The notes beneath the pieces are model-generated. The model ran no database searches, was not told where the DNA came from, and was given only the letters and a program-made list of their open reading frames with translations. DNA of 64,000 nt from an uncultured Desulfobacter sp. (lineage in GTDB: Bacteria; Desulfobacterota; Desulfobacteria; Desulfobacterales; Desulfobacteraceae): contig NZ_OY762929.1 in assembly GCF_963666675.1 (NCBI RefSeq), forward strand, positions 1,984,001-2,048,000, written 5' to 3'. The position numbers and the translations under genes are program-made. Each line of letters opens with the position of its first letter. Within the stretch, counting starts at the first letter, position 1. Positions 48,830 to 58,490 of the stretch are shown one piece after another.

Positions 48830-51800
48830 ATGAATATCCTAAACTCAAAACTTCAGGTTCCCAAACGGTATCACACGCTTTCCAGAAAGCGCTTGGTCCG
48901 ATCTTTGAGTAAAATCCGCACGGCAAAATTAGCAACCATCAGTGCCGGTGCCGGATACGGCAAAACGACCCTGGCGGCAGACGCGCTTAACCAAATGGAC
49001 CTTGCCGCCATCTGGTACCGGCTGGATGAACAGGATAACGATTTTGCCGTGTTTGTTGCCTATCTGTATGCGGCCCTTAAACAGCACGGTTCCGGTGCCG
49101 ATGAAATGGATATTCAGCATACGGTTTCAAAAACCGGTTTAACAAAACACACAGAGACCCTCCTGGAATGGCTCGCCTTTCTTGAAAAGACGATAACACA
49201 GCCCACTGTTATCGTCCTGGATGACTATCACCTGGTTGGAGAAGGTCTTGCCATAAACCAAGCAATACAATTTATTATTGACCGCCTGCCGGATCATATT
49301 CATCTGATTCTGATCGGCCGGAAAAACCCGGGATTTGGTTTATCAAAACTGCGGGCCGAAAGGATGCTTCTTGAAATTGACGAAGCGGATCTTGCTTTTA
49401 CACCCGGGGAGATTGAGCTTTTTTTTCCGGATCACATGTTGCCGTCCCAATCCTCTGCAAAGGATATCTTTGCGGGCACAGGGGGATGGGCGGCCGGCCT
49501 GGTGCTGCTTCGCTATTCCCTGGAGAAAAAAGCGCCTGACCAGATCAAGGCCGCAATTGACGCATTCGTGCAACACCCGGGGCATATATTTTCCTACTTC
49601 AAAGAAAATATATTTGATCTGCAGCCGCCTCATTTCAAAACATTTATGATGAAAGCCGCCCTTCTTGCCGAGATAAACATACACCGCTGCAGCAAAATAT
49701 TTCATGAAGATCATGCCGCCGCCATTATCAATAAAATGGTTGACGACCATTTAATGATTTTTCCCACAGATGACTTAAGGTCTTGTTTTTACCTGCATCA
49801 TCTTTTCCGGGATTTTTTAATTGACCAGCTTCATCAAACATTTTCCAGGCCTGAAATCAACCAATTGCACTGTCGAATTGCCCGTGAACTTGAAACAGAA
49901 GATGTTTTTCAGGCCATCCACCACTTTTTGGAAGGGCAGGCGTTTGATGACGCCATTCGTCTCATCGGGACCCATGAAAGAAAATTTTTACTGGAAGGGA
50001 AAGTTAATTTTCTGGGCCAATGCTTAAACAGACTACCCAGATCCGTTATTGAAAAAAATCCCGAATCACTGCTGGCCCAGGCCAAACTTTTTTCCCATTT
50101 CGGGAAGCACAAACAGGCCATGGAGAACCTGACCCGGGCCCACCTGCTGTTTAAAAAACAAAAATCCGGGGACAGAATGGTTAAATGCCTCATTGAGTTA
50201 GGCACCCAATACTATTCCACCGGATATATTAAAGAAGCCAAACTGCTTATGGAACAGGTGCTTGGAGAAGTGCAGGAAAAATCTTTTACCCACATTACCG
50301 CACTGGCCTACCTGACATTACTCTCCTCAATTCTATGCGAATTTGAAACAGCGGAAACCTACTATAAAACCGGACGGGAAATAACCCGGGACCTTTCCGG
50401 TTTTGAAAGCAATTTATCTGAAATTTCCGTAAACGTTGCTTATACATACACATTGTATATTAAAGGCAGATTTAACCAGGCATATCAACTTAGCAAAAAA
50501 ATCTTGAAAAAAGCGCTTGAGTCTGGTGCCGAAGCATTTTTATCCCTGCTCAATTATCAGTTCAGTTCCCACTATTTTATGCTGGGAGAATATGAAAAGG
50601 GGATTGAATATGCAAAAAAGGGCATTGCGATCTGTGATCAAACATCCCAGTTTGACAGCACCCGGGGATGGATCTATTTCATGTGGGCCCAGAACTGTGT
50701 TGCCCTTAACGAAACGGATCAGGCCCTTGAACTGATCCAGGAGTGTGTCGGGATATTCGAGGATATGGGAAACCGCTGGGGACTTGCCCACGCCTGGGAG
50801 CTGCTCTATAAAATAGATATTGCCCAAGGGGACATGAAGTCGGCCCGGCAAAAACTGGAAAAGGGTATGGACACCATCAAAGGTTACGGACTGGTTTCCA
50901 CTGAAGGCATCTTTGAAAACAGCCTTGCCCAGCTGTATATCCTTGAAAAAAATTACTCCAGCGCCTTGGATTGTCTTGAACACGCCAAAGATAAATTTAA
51001 AGGTGTGGATTTCCATATGTTCTGCAACCACCTGCTGGCGTCAAAAGCCTGCTTTAAATCCGGTATGCTGCAAAAATCGTTCAGGTTCCTGTCACAAGGT
51101 CTGGCTTTATCTGAAAAAAGAGGATACCGACGGTTTGTTGAAAAAGAAGCCCCGTGGATCAAGGCACTTTTGCAGTCCGGTTATTCAAAACAGATAATAC
51201 TGAACAAAAAAACGGATGCCTACCTGGGATCCATTATTAAAGCGGACATGATCAAAACGCTTCCGGTCCTAAAGATCAAGTTGTTTGGCCGGTTCAAGGT
51301 GACGATTGATGGCAAAGAGATCCCGCCGTCCAGTTGGAAAAGCGCAAAAGCGCTCATGATTTTTAAGTATCTTGCCGCCGACAGGACCAAAGGGTTTATT
51401 CCCCGGGAAGTATTGATTGAGATGCTCTGGCCCGAGGCTGACCCGAGAAAAACAGCCGCCCGCTTTCACATGGCCATGAGCGCCCTTCGCAAAACCCTGG
51501 AACCCGGGATCCCCCCCAAAAGGGCCTCCACATATATTGAACGAAAAAAAGACACCTACAGGCTGCATGATGACAACAGGGTCCAAATTGATTCAGAACA
51601 GTTTTCAAATGCGCTTAACCTGGCAAGGGCCGACAGGGACAACCCGGAAAAAGTGATAGAATCCTACCGTTCGGCCCTGTCCCTTTATATGGGACCTTTT
51701 CTGGAAGAAGATCAATATGAGGAGTGGTGCACCCACATCAGAGACAAATTTAATTCAGATTTCCTGATAATGCTCAAAGAGATGGCAGATATTTACGAAA

Positions 51801-52036
51801 AGCAAGGGGACCTGGAAAATGCCCATCACTGCAACGGGAAAATATTCAGCATTGATTCTTTTAATGAAACCGCAGCAAAAAAGATAATGGCCTTCCATTC
51901 AGATCAAGGCAATTTTGCCCAGGTAAAACAGATATATAAAACTTACCGGAGCGCCGCACAGGAGATGGCTTGCCCGGTCAGCCCCCATGTGACGGAACTG
52001 TATGAAAAGCTTACCCAAAAAAATGATACAATTTAG
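48830..52036 (+). CDS. STAND ATPase regulator with TPR and BTAD domains
   Basis: 1068 residues from ATG 48830; a GTG four codons earlier is possible. The N-terminus has the MalT/LuxR-type NTPase: VPKRYHTLSRKRLV, Walker A SAGAGYGKTTLA (about 44), Walker B TVIVLDDYHLV. Helical TPR-like repeats fill about 330-800. The C-terminus (about 810-1065) is a SARP-type output: an OmpR-like winged-helix region (LFGRFKVTIDGKEIPPSSWK, LIEMLWPEADPRKTAARFH), then a BTAD (bacterial transcriptional activator) domain. Known for the class: it polymerises on inducer and ATP binding and activates transcription. The next gene in the same direction is the NrfD-family gene, its most likely local target. Confidence 0.85.
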   Translation: MNILNSKLQVPKRYHTLSRKRLVRSLSKIRTAKLATISAGAGYGKTTLAADALNQMDLAAIWYRLDEQDNDFAVFVAYLYAALKQHGSGADEMDIQHTVSKTGLTKHTETLLEWLAFLEKTITQPTVIVLDDYHLVGEGLAINQAIQFIIDRLPDHIHLILIGRKNPGFGLSKLRAERMLLEIDEADLAFTPGEIELFFPDHMLPSQSSAKDIFAGTGGWAAGLVLLRYSLEKKAPDQIKAAIDAFVQHPGHIFSYFKENIFDLQPPHFKTFMMKAALLAEINIHRCSKIFHEDHAAAIINKMVDDHLMIFPTDDLRSCFYLHHLFRDFLIDQLHQTFSRPEINQLHCRIARELETEDVFQAIHHFLEGQAFDDAIRLIGTHERKFLLEGKVNFLGQCLNRLPRSVIEKNPESLLAQAKLFSHFGKHKQAMENLTRAHLLFKKQKSGDRMVKCLIELGTQYYSTGYIKEAKLLMEQVLGEVQEKSFTHITALAYLTLLSSILCEFETAETYYKTGREITRDLSGFESNLSEISVNVAYTYTLYIKGRFNQAYQLSKKILKKALESGAEAFLSLLNYQFSSHYFMLGEYEKGIEYAKKGIAICDQTSQFDSTRGWIYFMWAQNCVALNETDQALELIQECVGIFEDMGNRWGLAHAWELLYKIDIAQGDMKSARQKLEKGMDTIKGYGLVSTEGIFENSLAQLYILEKNYSSALDCLEHAKDKFKGVDFHMFCNHLLASKACFKSGMLQKSFRFLSQGLALSEKRGYRRFVEKEAPWIKALLQSGYSKQIILNKKTDAYLGSIIKADMIKTLPVLKIKLFGRFKVTIDGKEIPPSSWKSAKALMIFKYLAADRTKGFIPREVLIEMLWPEADPRKTAARFHMAMSALRKTLEPGIPPKRASTYIERKKDTYRLHDDNRVQIDSEQFSNALNLARADRDNPEKVIESYRSALSLYMGPFLEEDQYEEWCTHIRDKFNSDFLIMLKEMADIYEKQGDLENAHHCNGKIFSIDSFNETAAKKIMAFHSDQGNFAQVKQIYKTYRSAAQEMACPVSPHVTELYEKLTQKNDTI

Positions 52037-52248
52037 TCAATCTTTAGTTCCATGTGATATAGCCCCTAAAAACTGGATTATTTATTGTTGAAATGGTTGT
52101 CACCTAAAAGTTGCAGTGATATTTTGAAAGACGTTCAAATTCAATGAGTTATTAAGCTTTCGAACTCACCAGCTTTTTGATAAACGATCAACAAATACAC
52201 TGTGTTGCTATGAGCTTGCATTTTTTAGGTGTCAAGGAGATTAAACAC
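52037..52248. promoter_or_regulatory. Spacer before the NrfD-family gene
   Basis: About 210 bp, AT-rich, no gene. It contains the ribosome site AAGGAGA (52234-52240) for the start at 52249 and probably the promoter. TTGTTGAAATGGTTGTCA and later AT-rich sequence could carry binding sites for the upstream regulator, but no repeat is clear. Confidence 0.35.
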
Positions 52249-53169
52249 ATGGATTCCGGACTCTTGCCCAAAGGAACAAAACGCTGCGCCATGGGAAAAT
52301 TTTATTTCAGATTAACCGTTGTGGGGGCTGTCCTTCTTTGGGGAGTTTATGCCTGGGTACTGATCTACTGGAAGGGGTTGAATCAAACCAATATGGACGA
52401 TTACTATGGATTCGCCCTCTGGATCTGGGCAGACCTGGCAGTCATCGCAATTGGCGGCGGTGCGTTTTTCACAGGACTGCTCAAGTATATTTTTAACGTT
52501 AAAGAACTTAAAAACATTATCAATTTTGCAGTGATCATCGGATTTGTCTGTTATAGTTCCGCCCTGATGATCCTTGCCATTGACGTGGGACAGCCATTGC
52601 GTTTCTGGTTCATTTACTGGCATGCCAACATCCACTCCATGCTGACGGAAGTGGCCTTTTGCCTGACAGCTTATTTTATGGTCCTGACCATTGAATTCAT
52701 CCCCAATATATTGGAAAACAGGCAAGCCGCCAAAATTTCTTTTTTCAGTCACCTAAGCCACAACATGCACGGCGTCATGGCTGTCTTTGCCGCAACCGGT
52801 GCATTTCTCTCCTTTTTTCACCAGGGGTCCCTTGGCGGGGTTTCCGGTGTGATGTTCGGCCGCCCGTTTGCCCTGCGGGAAGGCCTGCTGATCTGGCCCT
52901 GGACCTTTTTCTTATACACCTGGTCGGCTGCGGCGTTCGGACCGTGTTTTACATTACTGGTCACAAATATCACCGAAGCCATTACCCATAAAAAGCTGAT
53001 AAGTGACCAAACGGTTCATCTTCTGGCAAAGATTTCGGGCTGGATGATTGTGTCTTATATGTTTGCCAAGATCATTGATACCATCTACTGGGCAACGGTC
53101 ACCGCACCCGGACTCGGATTTGAGTTCAGCCATTTTTTATATGAAACACCTCCCTCCAAAAAAGGAATA

Positions 53170-54885
53170 GTGTCCCGTTGGTTTATGGCTTTTTGTCCCA
53201 CAACACTTTCATTACCACTACAAGTTGAAGGTATCAAATCAATAAAGCTATTGTCTCTTTTGGGTAAAAATTAAAGCACAGATGACAACTTTTTAAATCA
53301 TCAGCGGCGGCCGGTTTATACTATAAAAGTTTTATATACGCGGTACCTCTCCAAGGAAGTCCGACAGTTCGTTGTGCAAAAAACCGGCCAGTCATGTTAT
53401 ATTCGCGCTCTAAGGCTTCATTTCAACATCCGACTTTTTATTGCTGAATTAAAAATCTATTGTCTGCTGTACCCCTTTAACCAATATTTGCACAAAATAT
53501 TTTGATAGATCAATTAACCTTCACAAGGAACAAGTTTCATCCCTAATTCATCAGCCTTTTTTGCCAAATTTTTCAACATCCTTTGTTTGTTGGGCTTGCT
53601 TAAGTATTCTTCTCCGAGGTCTCTATATCTGTCTCCATTCTTGATGATGTTGTAAATGGCTTTTGCAATTCTATGGGCTATGGCAACAATCGCTTTTTTG
53701 GCACCTCGTCTGGCTTTGAGCTTATAATACTTGGCTTTGTAATATGAACCCTTCGTCTTGATCGCGGCCCAGGCGATCTGGACTAAAATCGTTTTGAATG
53801 GATGATTTCGAACCGCGTTCCTGCCACTTTTCCTTTTACCTGCGCTTTCATTGTTGCCAGGGCACAATCCGGCCCATGCAACAAAAGCGACCATGCTTTT
53901 AAACTCATTCAGTGTGACCCCGACTTCTCCAAGAACAGATTGTGCTGATTTTTTATCGATTCCGGGAACTTCATCTAGTCTTTCCAGTAAATTTTCGTGG
54001 TCACGGGTAAGTATTTCCAATCTGACATTAATCTGTTCAATCTGTTTTTGAAACATCTCAATGGCCTCCATCATGCCAATCAGTTGGAATCGATGATGAT
54101 CTTTAAAATATCCATGGAGGCTTAGGTACAATTCAGGAATTTTCTTTTTAAGACTTCCTTTTGTGCATTCCTGAACTTTCTCCAAGGTCACTTCATCGTT
54201 TTTGCATAACAAATCAATGAGATTCAAACCGGTAAGCCCGAACAAATCAGAAACGACCGAATCAATTTTAATATTTGCCGTGATAAATAGTTTATGAACA
54301 CGTCGCTTATAATCAGCGAGAGATTCTGTATATATCTTTCTCAATCGGCTTAATTCTCGCCATTCACGGACCTGCTCGGGAGGGATAAAACTCCCTTTTA
54401 CCAACCCATGACGAAGCAGTCCGGCAAGCCATTTACTGTCACAGATGTCTGTTTTTCTGCCGGGAACATTTTTAATATGCCTGGCATTCACCAAAACAAC
54501 CTCCATCGTATCTTCGATGGTGTTATAAACCGGATGCCAATAGACCCCGGTACTTTCCATTGCCACTACAGGACAGCGATTTTTAATCAACCATGTTTTC
54601 ATTTTTTGCAAATCTTGAGTAAATGATGAAAACTCTCGAATCTCATGCTGTTCTTTCCCATTAGCATCAACAGTGATTAAACAGGCCGAAATTTTGTCTT
54701 TGTGAACATCCAAACCACAACAAATTGGGTGAACGATTTGGATTAATGTGCTATTTTTCGATCTCCTGGTCATGGCTATCTCCTTATATTTTTCTTGGTC
54801 GAAAAAAAAATTTGATAGCTATGACCATTTTTCAAAATTTGCAAGTGTTTCATGCTTCGTTGTGTCCGCTAGGACATGGGGGTTA
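53170..54885 (-). mobile_element. IS110-type insertion sequence (ends approximate)
   Basis: Bounded by the two halves of the NrfD gene, so the ends lie near 53170 and 54885. The one gene runs 54773 to 53514. The noncoding part is much longer on the 3' side of the transposase (about 340 bp) than on the 5' side (about 110 bp). In IS110-type elements a noncoding end encodes the bridge RNA. No obvious terminal inverted repeats, as usual for this family. Confidence 0.75.
53514..54773 (-). CDS. IS110-family DEDD transposase
   Basis: 419 residues. The N-terminal DEDD (RuvC-like) domain shows CCGLDVHKDKISACLI, VAMESTGVYWHPVY and a KTDICDSKWLAGLLR segment. The C-terminal transposase_20 domain shows LDEVPGIDKKSAQSVLGEVG, FVAWAGLCPGNNESAGKR and a Ser within it that acts as nucleophile in this family. 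Complete, with a normal end. Known mechanism: recombination directed by a bridge RNA encoded in the element. Confidence 0.92.
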   Translation of the reverse strand: MTRRSKNSTLIQIVHPICCGLDVHKDKISACLITVDANGKEQHEIREFSSFTQDLQKMKTWLIKNRCPVVAMESTGVYWHPVYNTIEDTMEVVLVNARHIKNVPGRKTDICDSKWLAGLLRHGLVKGSFIPPEQVREWRELSRLRKIYTESLADYKRRVHKLFITANIKIDSVVSDLFGLTGLNLIDLLCKNDEVTLEKVQECTKGSLKKKIPELYLSLHGYFKDHHRFQLIGMMEAIEMFQKQIEQINVRLEILTRDHENLLERLDEVPGIDKKSAQSVLGEVGVTLNEFKSMVAFVAWAGLCPGNNESAGKRKSGRNAVRNHPFKTILVQIAWAAIKTKGSYYKAKYYKLKARRGAKKAIVAIAHRIAKAIYNIIKNGDRYRDLGEEYLSKPNKQRMLKNLAKKADELGMKLVPCEG

Positions 54886-55258
54886 TACAAACAACAGTTT
54901 TTACGGCTATTGGATCTTAATTGCTGAAATCGTATTCTGCGGCGTTGCCCCGGGGCTTCTTCTGATCTATAAACCCACACGTGAAAATCCGGCAACGCGT
55001 TTGACCGCCATCATTTTAGGCGTAATCGGCATCTGCCTGAACCGCTGGGTCATGGTGCTCCAGACAATGGCCGCCCCGGTCATGAGTTTCGACACCTGGG
55101 CGCTATACATACCAAGCTGGCAGGAAGTGGCCACCACAATACTTCCCGTAGCCTACGGCATCATCCTGATCTCGGCTGCATACCGGTACCTGCCGGTATT
55201 CCCCCAGGAGATAGAATTGAATGAACCGATGTAACCCGGGCGCAATCCCCGGGGCATC

Positions 55259-55594
55259 TTACTCCTTCTTTTTAAGGCCGTTTCTGCATATGCCGTCGAG
55301 GCGCAACTCAAACTTGTCTATACGGCCAGGGAAAGTATTTTCAAAGGCCTGGAAATCAATGTTCACGGTTTCGGGAGTGAGACAGTCCATGCGCCCGCAC
55401 CGGGTGCAGTAAAAATGGGGATGGGCCGGGTGCCGGGCATTGGGAGCCATGCCGTAATAGGCGGCCCGGCCGCCGGTGGCGATCCGGCACACGATCTGTT
55501 TTTCCACCAGCAGATCCAGGATGCGGTATACGGTTACCCGGTTGATATGGGCGGATTTTACTAAGGTTTCGTGGATATCTGCCGCAGACAACGG
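55259..55594 (-). pseudogene. Fur-family regulator, N-terminus missing
   Basis: The remaining frame begins PLSAADIHETL, the middle of the Fur winged helix (recognition helix INRVTVYRILDLLVE), and ends with the metal-binding half: YYGMAP, then HFYCTRCGRMDCL with a CxxC and a His-rich lead. About 112 of the usual 140-150 residues remain. A TTG at 55591 could serve as start but lacks a ribosome site. The break coincides with the group II intron fragment, so the first helices are lost. Metal specificity cannot be assigned. Confidence 0.75.
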
Positions 55595-56150
55595 GAAATT
55601 GTCGGTTCATCCCGGTAGCTACCCAGACAGTGGGACAGGGAGACCTTCCTGCTGAAGCTCTGGAGACAGATGTAAGCCTATAGGGCTGCAGCAATCTGGC
55701 AGGCCGCAACGCGAGTGAACCCTGAGCAGGCCTCGAAAGGAAAGTCGTGGATGCCGACCCGCCCAATATTCGGGGAAGGCCGAAGCGGAACGGGGATGTA
55801 ACCGATCCACTCGTTTCGATCCACCGGGGTAATGGGGGCAGCATGTCAGAAAAGTATTCTGGGTAACGTGGGAGACCCGTCCCGAATGCGGGGTCGCGAC
55901 CCGTAACAAGCAAGCAGCGTATTGGTTCGGGCGGGAGTCGGAGAGGGCAATAGTACCGATGATGCCGGGTAATGCCGGTTGAGGGAAGGGCCCTTGCTTC
56001 TGATATTCTTTTAACGGAAATGAGATGAGGTGATTGGCCGTGGGCCTGGAAACACCAGATAAAATTCGGATTCTCCAGAGAAAGATTTACTTTAAAGCGA
56101 AGTCGGAACCGGACTTTCGATTCTACATGCTTTATGACAAGATTTATCGA
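55595..56150 (+). mobile_element. Group II intron, 5' fragment
   Basis: The stretch beginning near GGTAGCTACCCAGACAGTGG and containing the conserved-looking CCTGCTGAAGCTCTGG and GGGGTCGCGACCCG structures reads like the domain I-III RNA of a bacterial group II intron. It is followed by the start of its reverse transcriptase (GTG 56040): LETPDKIRILQRKIYFKAK, then FRFYMLYDKIYR, at which point it is cut at about 56150. The intron lies antisense in the fur-type gene. The rest of the RT and the 3' exon are missing. Confidence 0.7.
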
Positions 56151-56300
56151 TGCGGCTGAGCCGCCTGGCCGCTTTAAAAATGACGGAGACTGCAACTCCA
56201 CAGGCAGCCCCGTGGTGGATCGCCACAGGATACACACTACCCGGCGGCTTATCAGCTTGCCGCCGGGTGGATATGGTGCGACAGGGGCCTGTCCCCCGCG
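56151..56300. other. Spacer after ilvN with hairpins
   Basis: No gene. A strong hairpin ACCCGGCGGC / GCCGCCGGGT (56239-56268) and a short one GACAGG / CCTGTC (56280-56293) lie just downstream of ilvN and may end its transcription, although neither has a T-run on the - strand. Confidence 0.4.
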
Positions 56301-56600
56301 CTACATAATCGGACACGGATCTTTTTGATCATTGCCGAAAAGCGCTTTGAACCGGGTGCCGTCCCTGTCCTGCTCCACAGACACTTTCAGAACATCGTAC
56401 AGCTTTGCCAATTGTTTTATAAGCTGGTCCATACGTGCGTTTTTATACACCAGCAGAACCATACGGCTTTGGGTTGCATCCCCTTCGGGCCGGCATACAA
56501 TGCCTTCCAGGTTAAAGGCCCTTCTGGCAAAGAGTCCCGTGATCTGGGACATCACTCCCGGATGATTTCTGACCTTAAGTTCAATTATTGTATCGTACAT
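56301..56600 (-). CDS. ilvN: Acetolactate synthase small (regulatory) subunit
   Basis: 99 residues, an ACT-domain protein: MYDTIIELKVRNHPGVMSQI, FARRAFNLEGIVCRP, MVLLVYKNARMDQLIKQL. The short length fits the IlvN type rather than the ~160-residue IlvH type. It binds valine and gives feedback control of the large subunit. The start lies 16 bases inside the end of ilvB, so translation is coupled. Confidence 0.9.
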   Translation of the reverse strand: MYDTIIELKVRNHPGVMSQITGLFARRAFNLEGIVCRPEGDATQSRMVLLVYKNARMDQLIKQLAKLYDVLKVSVEQDRDGTRFKALFGNDQKDPCPIM

Positions 56601-58267
56601 GGTGTTTTCTCCTGTATCATTTCAAGGTTACAGGCCCCGGGAGGGACCATGGGGTAGACATTGGTTGTTTCATTAATGGGGATATGGACCAGGGACGGAC
56701 CTTTGAATGCCAGGGCCTGGTCAATGGCGTCACGGTTCTCCCCGTTGATGCCCCCATTCCAGGTTCGGATGCCGAATCCTTTGGCAATGGCAATGAAATC
56801 CGGAGACCGGGTGAATTTGGATGCAAAAATGTTGTTGGCGTAAAAGAGTTCCTGCTGCTGGCGGACCAGGCCCAGGTGGCCGTTGTCCATGACAAAGATG
56901 GTCAGGTTCAGGTTCTGTTCGGCCAGTGTGGCAAGTTCCTGGATATTCATCAGAAAGGAGCCGTCCCCGGTGATGCACACCACCTTTCTTTCAGGGGCGG
57001 CAAAGGCTGCCCCCATGGCGGCTGGCATACCGAAACCCATGGTCCCAAGGCCGCCTGACATGAGCAGGGATCTTGGATGCCTGACCGGATAGGCCTGGGC
57101 CGTCCACATCTGGTGCTGGCCTACATCCGTAGCCACAACAGTATTTTCCGGAGCCCGGTTGCCGATGTAGCGGATGATGCCGGCCGGATGGGCCGGATTG
57201 TCAATATAATCCGCCCGGGTCGGCGCTTTGGAGTTCAACGCGTCAATGTACTGATGCCACGTCCGGCGCCTGGCCTGGGCCACCAGTGGATAAAGCCCTT
57301 CAAGCACCGATGCCGCATCAGCGCATACCCCTAAGGTCGCGTTTTTTAATTTGTCAATTTCACTTTCGTCCACATCCACATGAATAATGGCGGCATCCCG
57401 GCAAAAGGCTTCGATTTTTCCGGTGGCCCGGTCATCAAAGCGAATGCCTAAGGCAATGATCAGGTCGGCCGAAGCCATGGCCTGATTGGCAAAGGGGGTG
57501 CCGTGCATCCCCAGCATCCCAAGATACAGGGGGTGGTCATGGGGCATGGTGCCCAGGCCCATGAGGGTGGAAACCACCGGGATATTGTTCTTTTCCGCTG
57601 TCCGGTGCACAAGGCCCGCAGCATTGGATGCAATGACCCCGCCCCCCACATAAAAGAGGGGACGCTGGGCGCGGTTGATCATCTCCGCCATCCGGGCAAG
57701 CTGTTCCTGTTCCTGGAACTGCTGTTTTTCAGGGGTTCCGGGTTCAGGGTATTTTTCCAAGGGAGCCGGCCGGGTCTGGACATCCTTGGGTATATCGATG
57801 ACCACGGGGCCGGGCCGTCCGGATTCGGCGATCCTGAAGGCTTCGGGAATGACGGTTAAAAGGTCTTCTGCGGACTGGACCAGGAAATTGTGCTTGGTTA
57901 CGGGAATGGTCAGCCCGTAAGTATCCACCTCCTGAAAGGCATCGGTGCCGATGAGTGAGGTGGGCACCTGGCCTGTAATGGCCACAAGCGGAATGGAGTC
58001 CAGGTGGGCGTCGGCCAGGGCCGTGATCAGGTTTGTGGCCCCCGGGCCCGAAGTGGCCGTGCATACGGCCGCCCGGCCGGTGGTCCGCGCCCAACCCTGG
58101 GCCATGAAGGCGGCGCCCTGTTCGTGCCGGGTCAGGATGTGCCGGATGGGGCTGTGGCAGAGGGCATCGTAGAGCGGCAGGGTGGCCCCGCCCGGGATTC
58201 CCCAGATGGTGTCGATACCCTGCCGTTCCAGCAGTTTTACAATTAATTGTGCTCCGTTCAGTGCCAT
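56585..58267 (-). CDS. ilvB: Acetolactate synthase large (catalytic) subunit
   Basis: 560 residues, the usual length. The ATG at 58267 has GGGAG upstream. The ThDP-activating Glu is in TRHEQGAAFMAQGW, the ThDP/Mg site in GDGSFLMNIQELATLAEQN with DNG further on, and the FAD-related central domain has GIRFDDRATGKIE. It condenses two pyruvate, or pyruvate and 2-oxobutyrate, in the first common step of valine, leucine and isoleucine synthesis. Transcription appears to be controlled by the leader peptide and attenuator at 58298-58490. Confidence 0.95.
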   Translation of the reverse strand: MALNGAQLIVKLLERQGIDTIWGIPGGATLPLYDALCHSPIRHILTRHEQGAAFMAQGWARTTGRAAVCTATSGPGATNLITALADAHLDSIPLVAITGQVPTSLIGTDAFQEVDTYGLTIPVTKHNFLVQSAEDLLTVIPEAFRIAESGRPGPVVIDIPKDVQTRPAPLEKYPEPGTPEKQQFQEQEQLARMAEMINRAQRPLFYVGGGVIASNAAGLVHRTAEKNNIPVVSTLMGLGTMPHDHPLYLGMLGMHGTPFANQAMASADLIIALGIRFDDRATGKIEAFCRDAAIIHVDVDESEIDKLKNATLGVCADAASVLEGLYPLVAQARRRTWHQYIDALNSKAPTRADYIDNPAHPAGIIRYIGNRAPENTVVATDVGQHQMWTAQAYPVRHPRSLLMSGGLGTMGFGMPAAMGAAFAAPERKVVCITGDGSFLMNIQELATLAEQNLNLTIFVMDNGHLGLVRQQQELFYANNIFASKFTRSPDFIAIAKGFGIRTWNGGINGENRDAIDQALAFKGPSLVHIPINETTNVYPMVPPGACNLEMIQEKTPCTIQ

Positions 58268-58297
58268 TTGTTTATCTCCCTATGATTAAATTTTGCC

Positions 58298-58332
58298 AAA
58301 AAAAAACCCCCGCCGGCTTTTGCCGGCGGGGG
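58298..58332 (-). terminator. ilvB attenuator terminator
   Basis: On the - strand: CCCCCGCCGGC, AAAA loop, GCCGGCGGGGG, then nine T (58298-58306). It sits between the leader peptide and ilvB. An alternative pairing is visible: TTGCCGG in the end of the leader gene (complement of 58377-58383) fits CCGGCAA in the 5' arm of the terminator (58320-58326), which would form the antiterminator when the ribosome stalls on the Val/Leu codons. Confidence 0.88.
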
Positions 58333-58361
58333 TTTAAAATTAGGTATATGAGTTCAGTCTG

Positions 58362-58490
58362 CTATGGACATCCCTTCCGGCAACGGTTTCGGCTCACCAA
58401 GCCGACGATTACCACAACACCCACGACCACAGACAACACCACCAGTGTGGTGTTGATATTGGCCTGAATGTCAATCATGGAAGGTCTCAT
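58362..58490 (-). CDS. ivbL: ilvB leader peptide (attenuation control)
   Basis: 42 codons from ATG 58490 (a second in-frame ATG is at 58478) to TAG 58362. Codons 16-32 read LVVLSVVVGVVVIVGLV, almost only Val, Leu and Ile, the end products of the ilvB pathway. A strong terminator follows 30 bases later, before ilvB. Known logic: when charged Val/Leu-tRNA is scarce the ribosome stalls here, the antiterminator forms and ilvBN is transcribed. The residues could also form a membrane helix, so a small membrane protein is the alternative reading, but position and RNA structure favour attenuation. Confidence 0.82.
   Translation of the reverse strand: MRPSMIDIQANINTTLVVLSVVVGVVVIVGLVSRNRCRKGCP

Larger units (their letters stand above)
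52249..55234 (+). pseudogene. NrfD/PsrC-family respiratory membrane subunit, split by an IS110-type element
   Basis: The ATG at 52249 is supported by AAGGAGA. The first part (to about 53165) gives about 305 residues with some seven membrane helices (TVVGAVLLWGVYAWVLIYW, WADLAVIAIGGGAFFTGLL and others), then FLYETPP. The frame runs on into the element to 53274. The rest resumes near 54885 with NNSFYGYWILIAEIVFCG and three further helices, ending at 55234. Known for the family: quinone-interacting integral-membrane subunit that partners with iron-sulfur proteins in anaerobic respiratory complexes. No partner gene is in the window. The gene cannot make an intact protein. Confidence 0.8.

Noticed and set aside
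52177..52248. Upstream extension of the NrfD-family gene
   Set aside because: The ATG at 52249 has a strong ribosome site and the extension has no membrane-protein character.
55356..56237. 293-codon - strand frame across the fur remnant and intron
   Set aside because: It has no protein similarity I can see and runs through the structured intron RNA; the fur-type frame is the real one.
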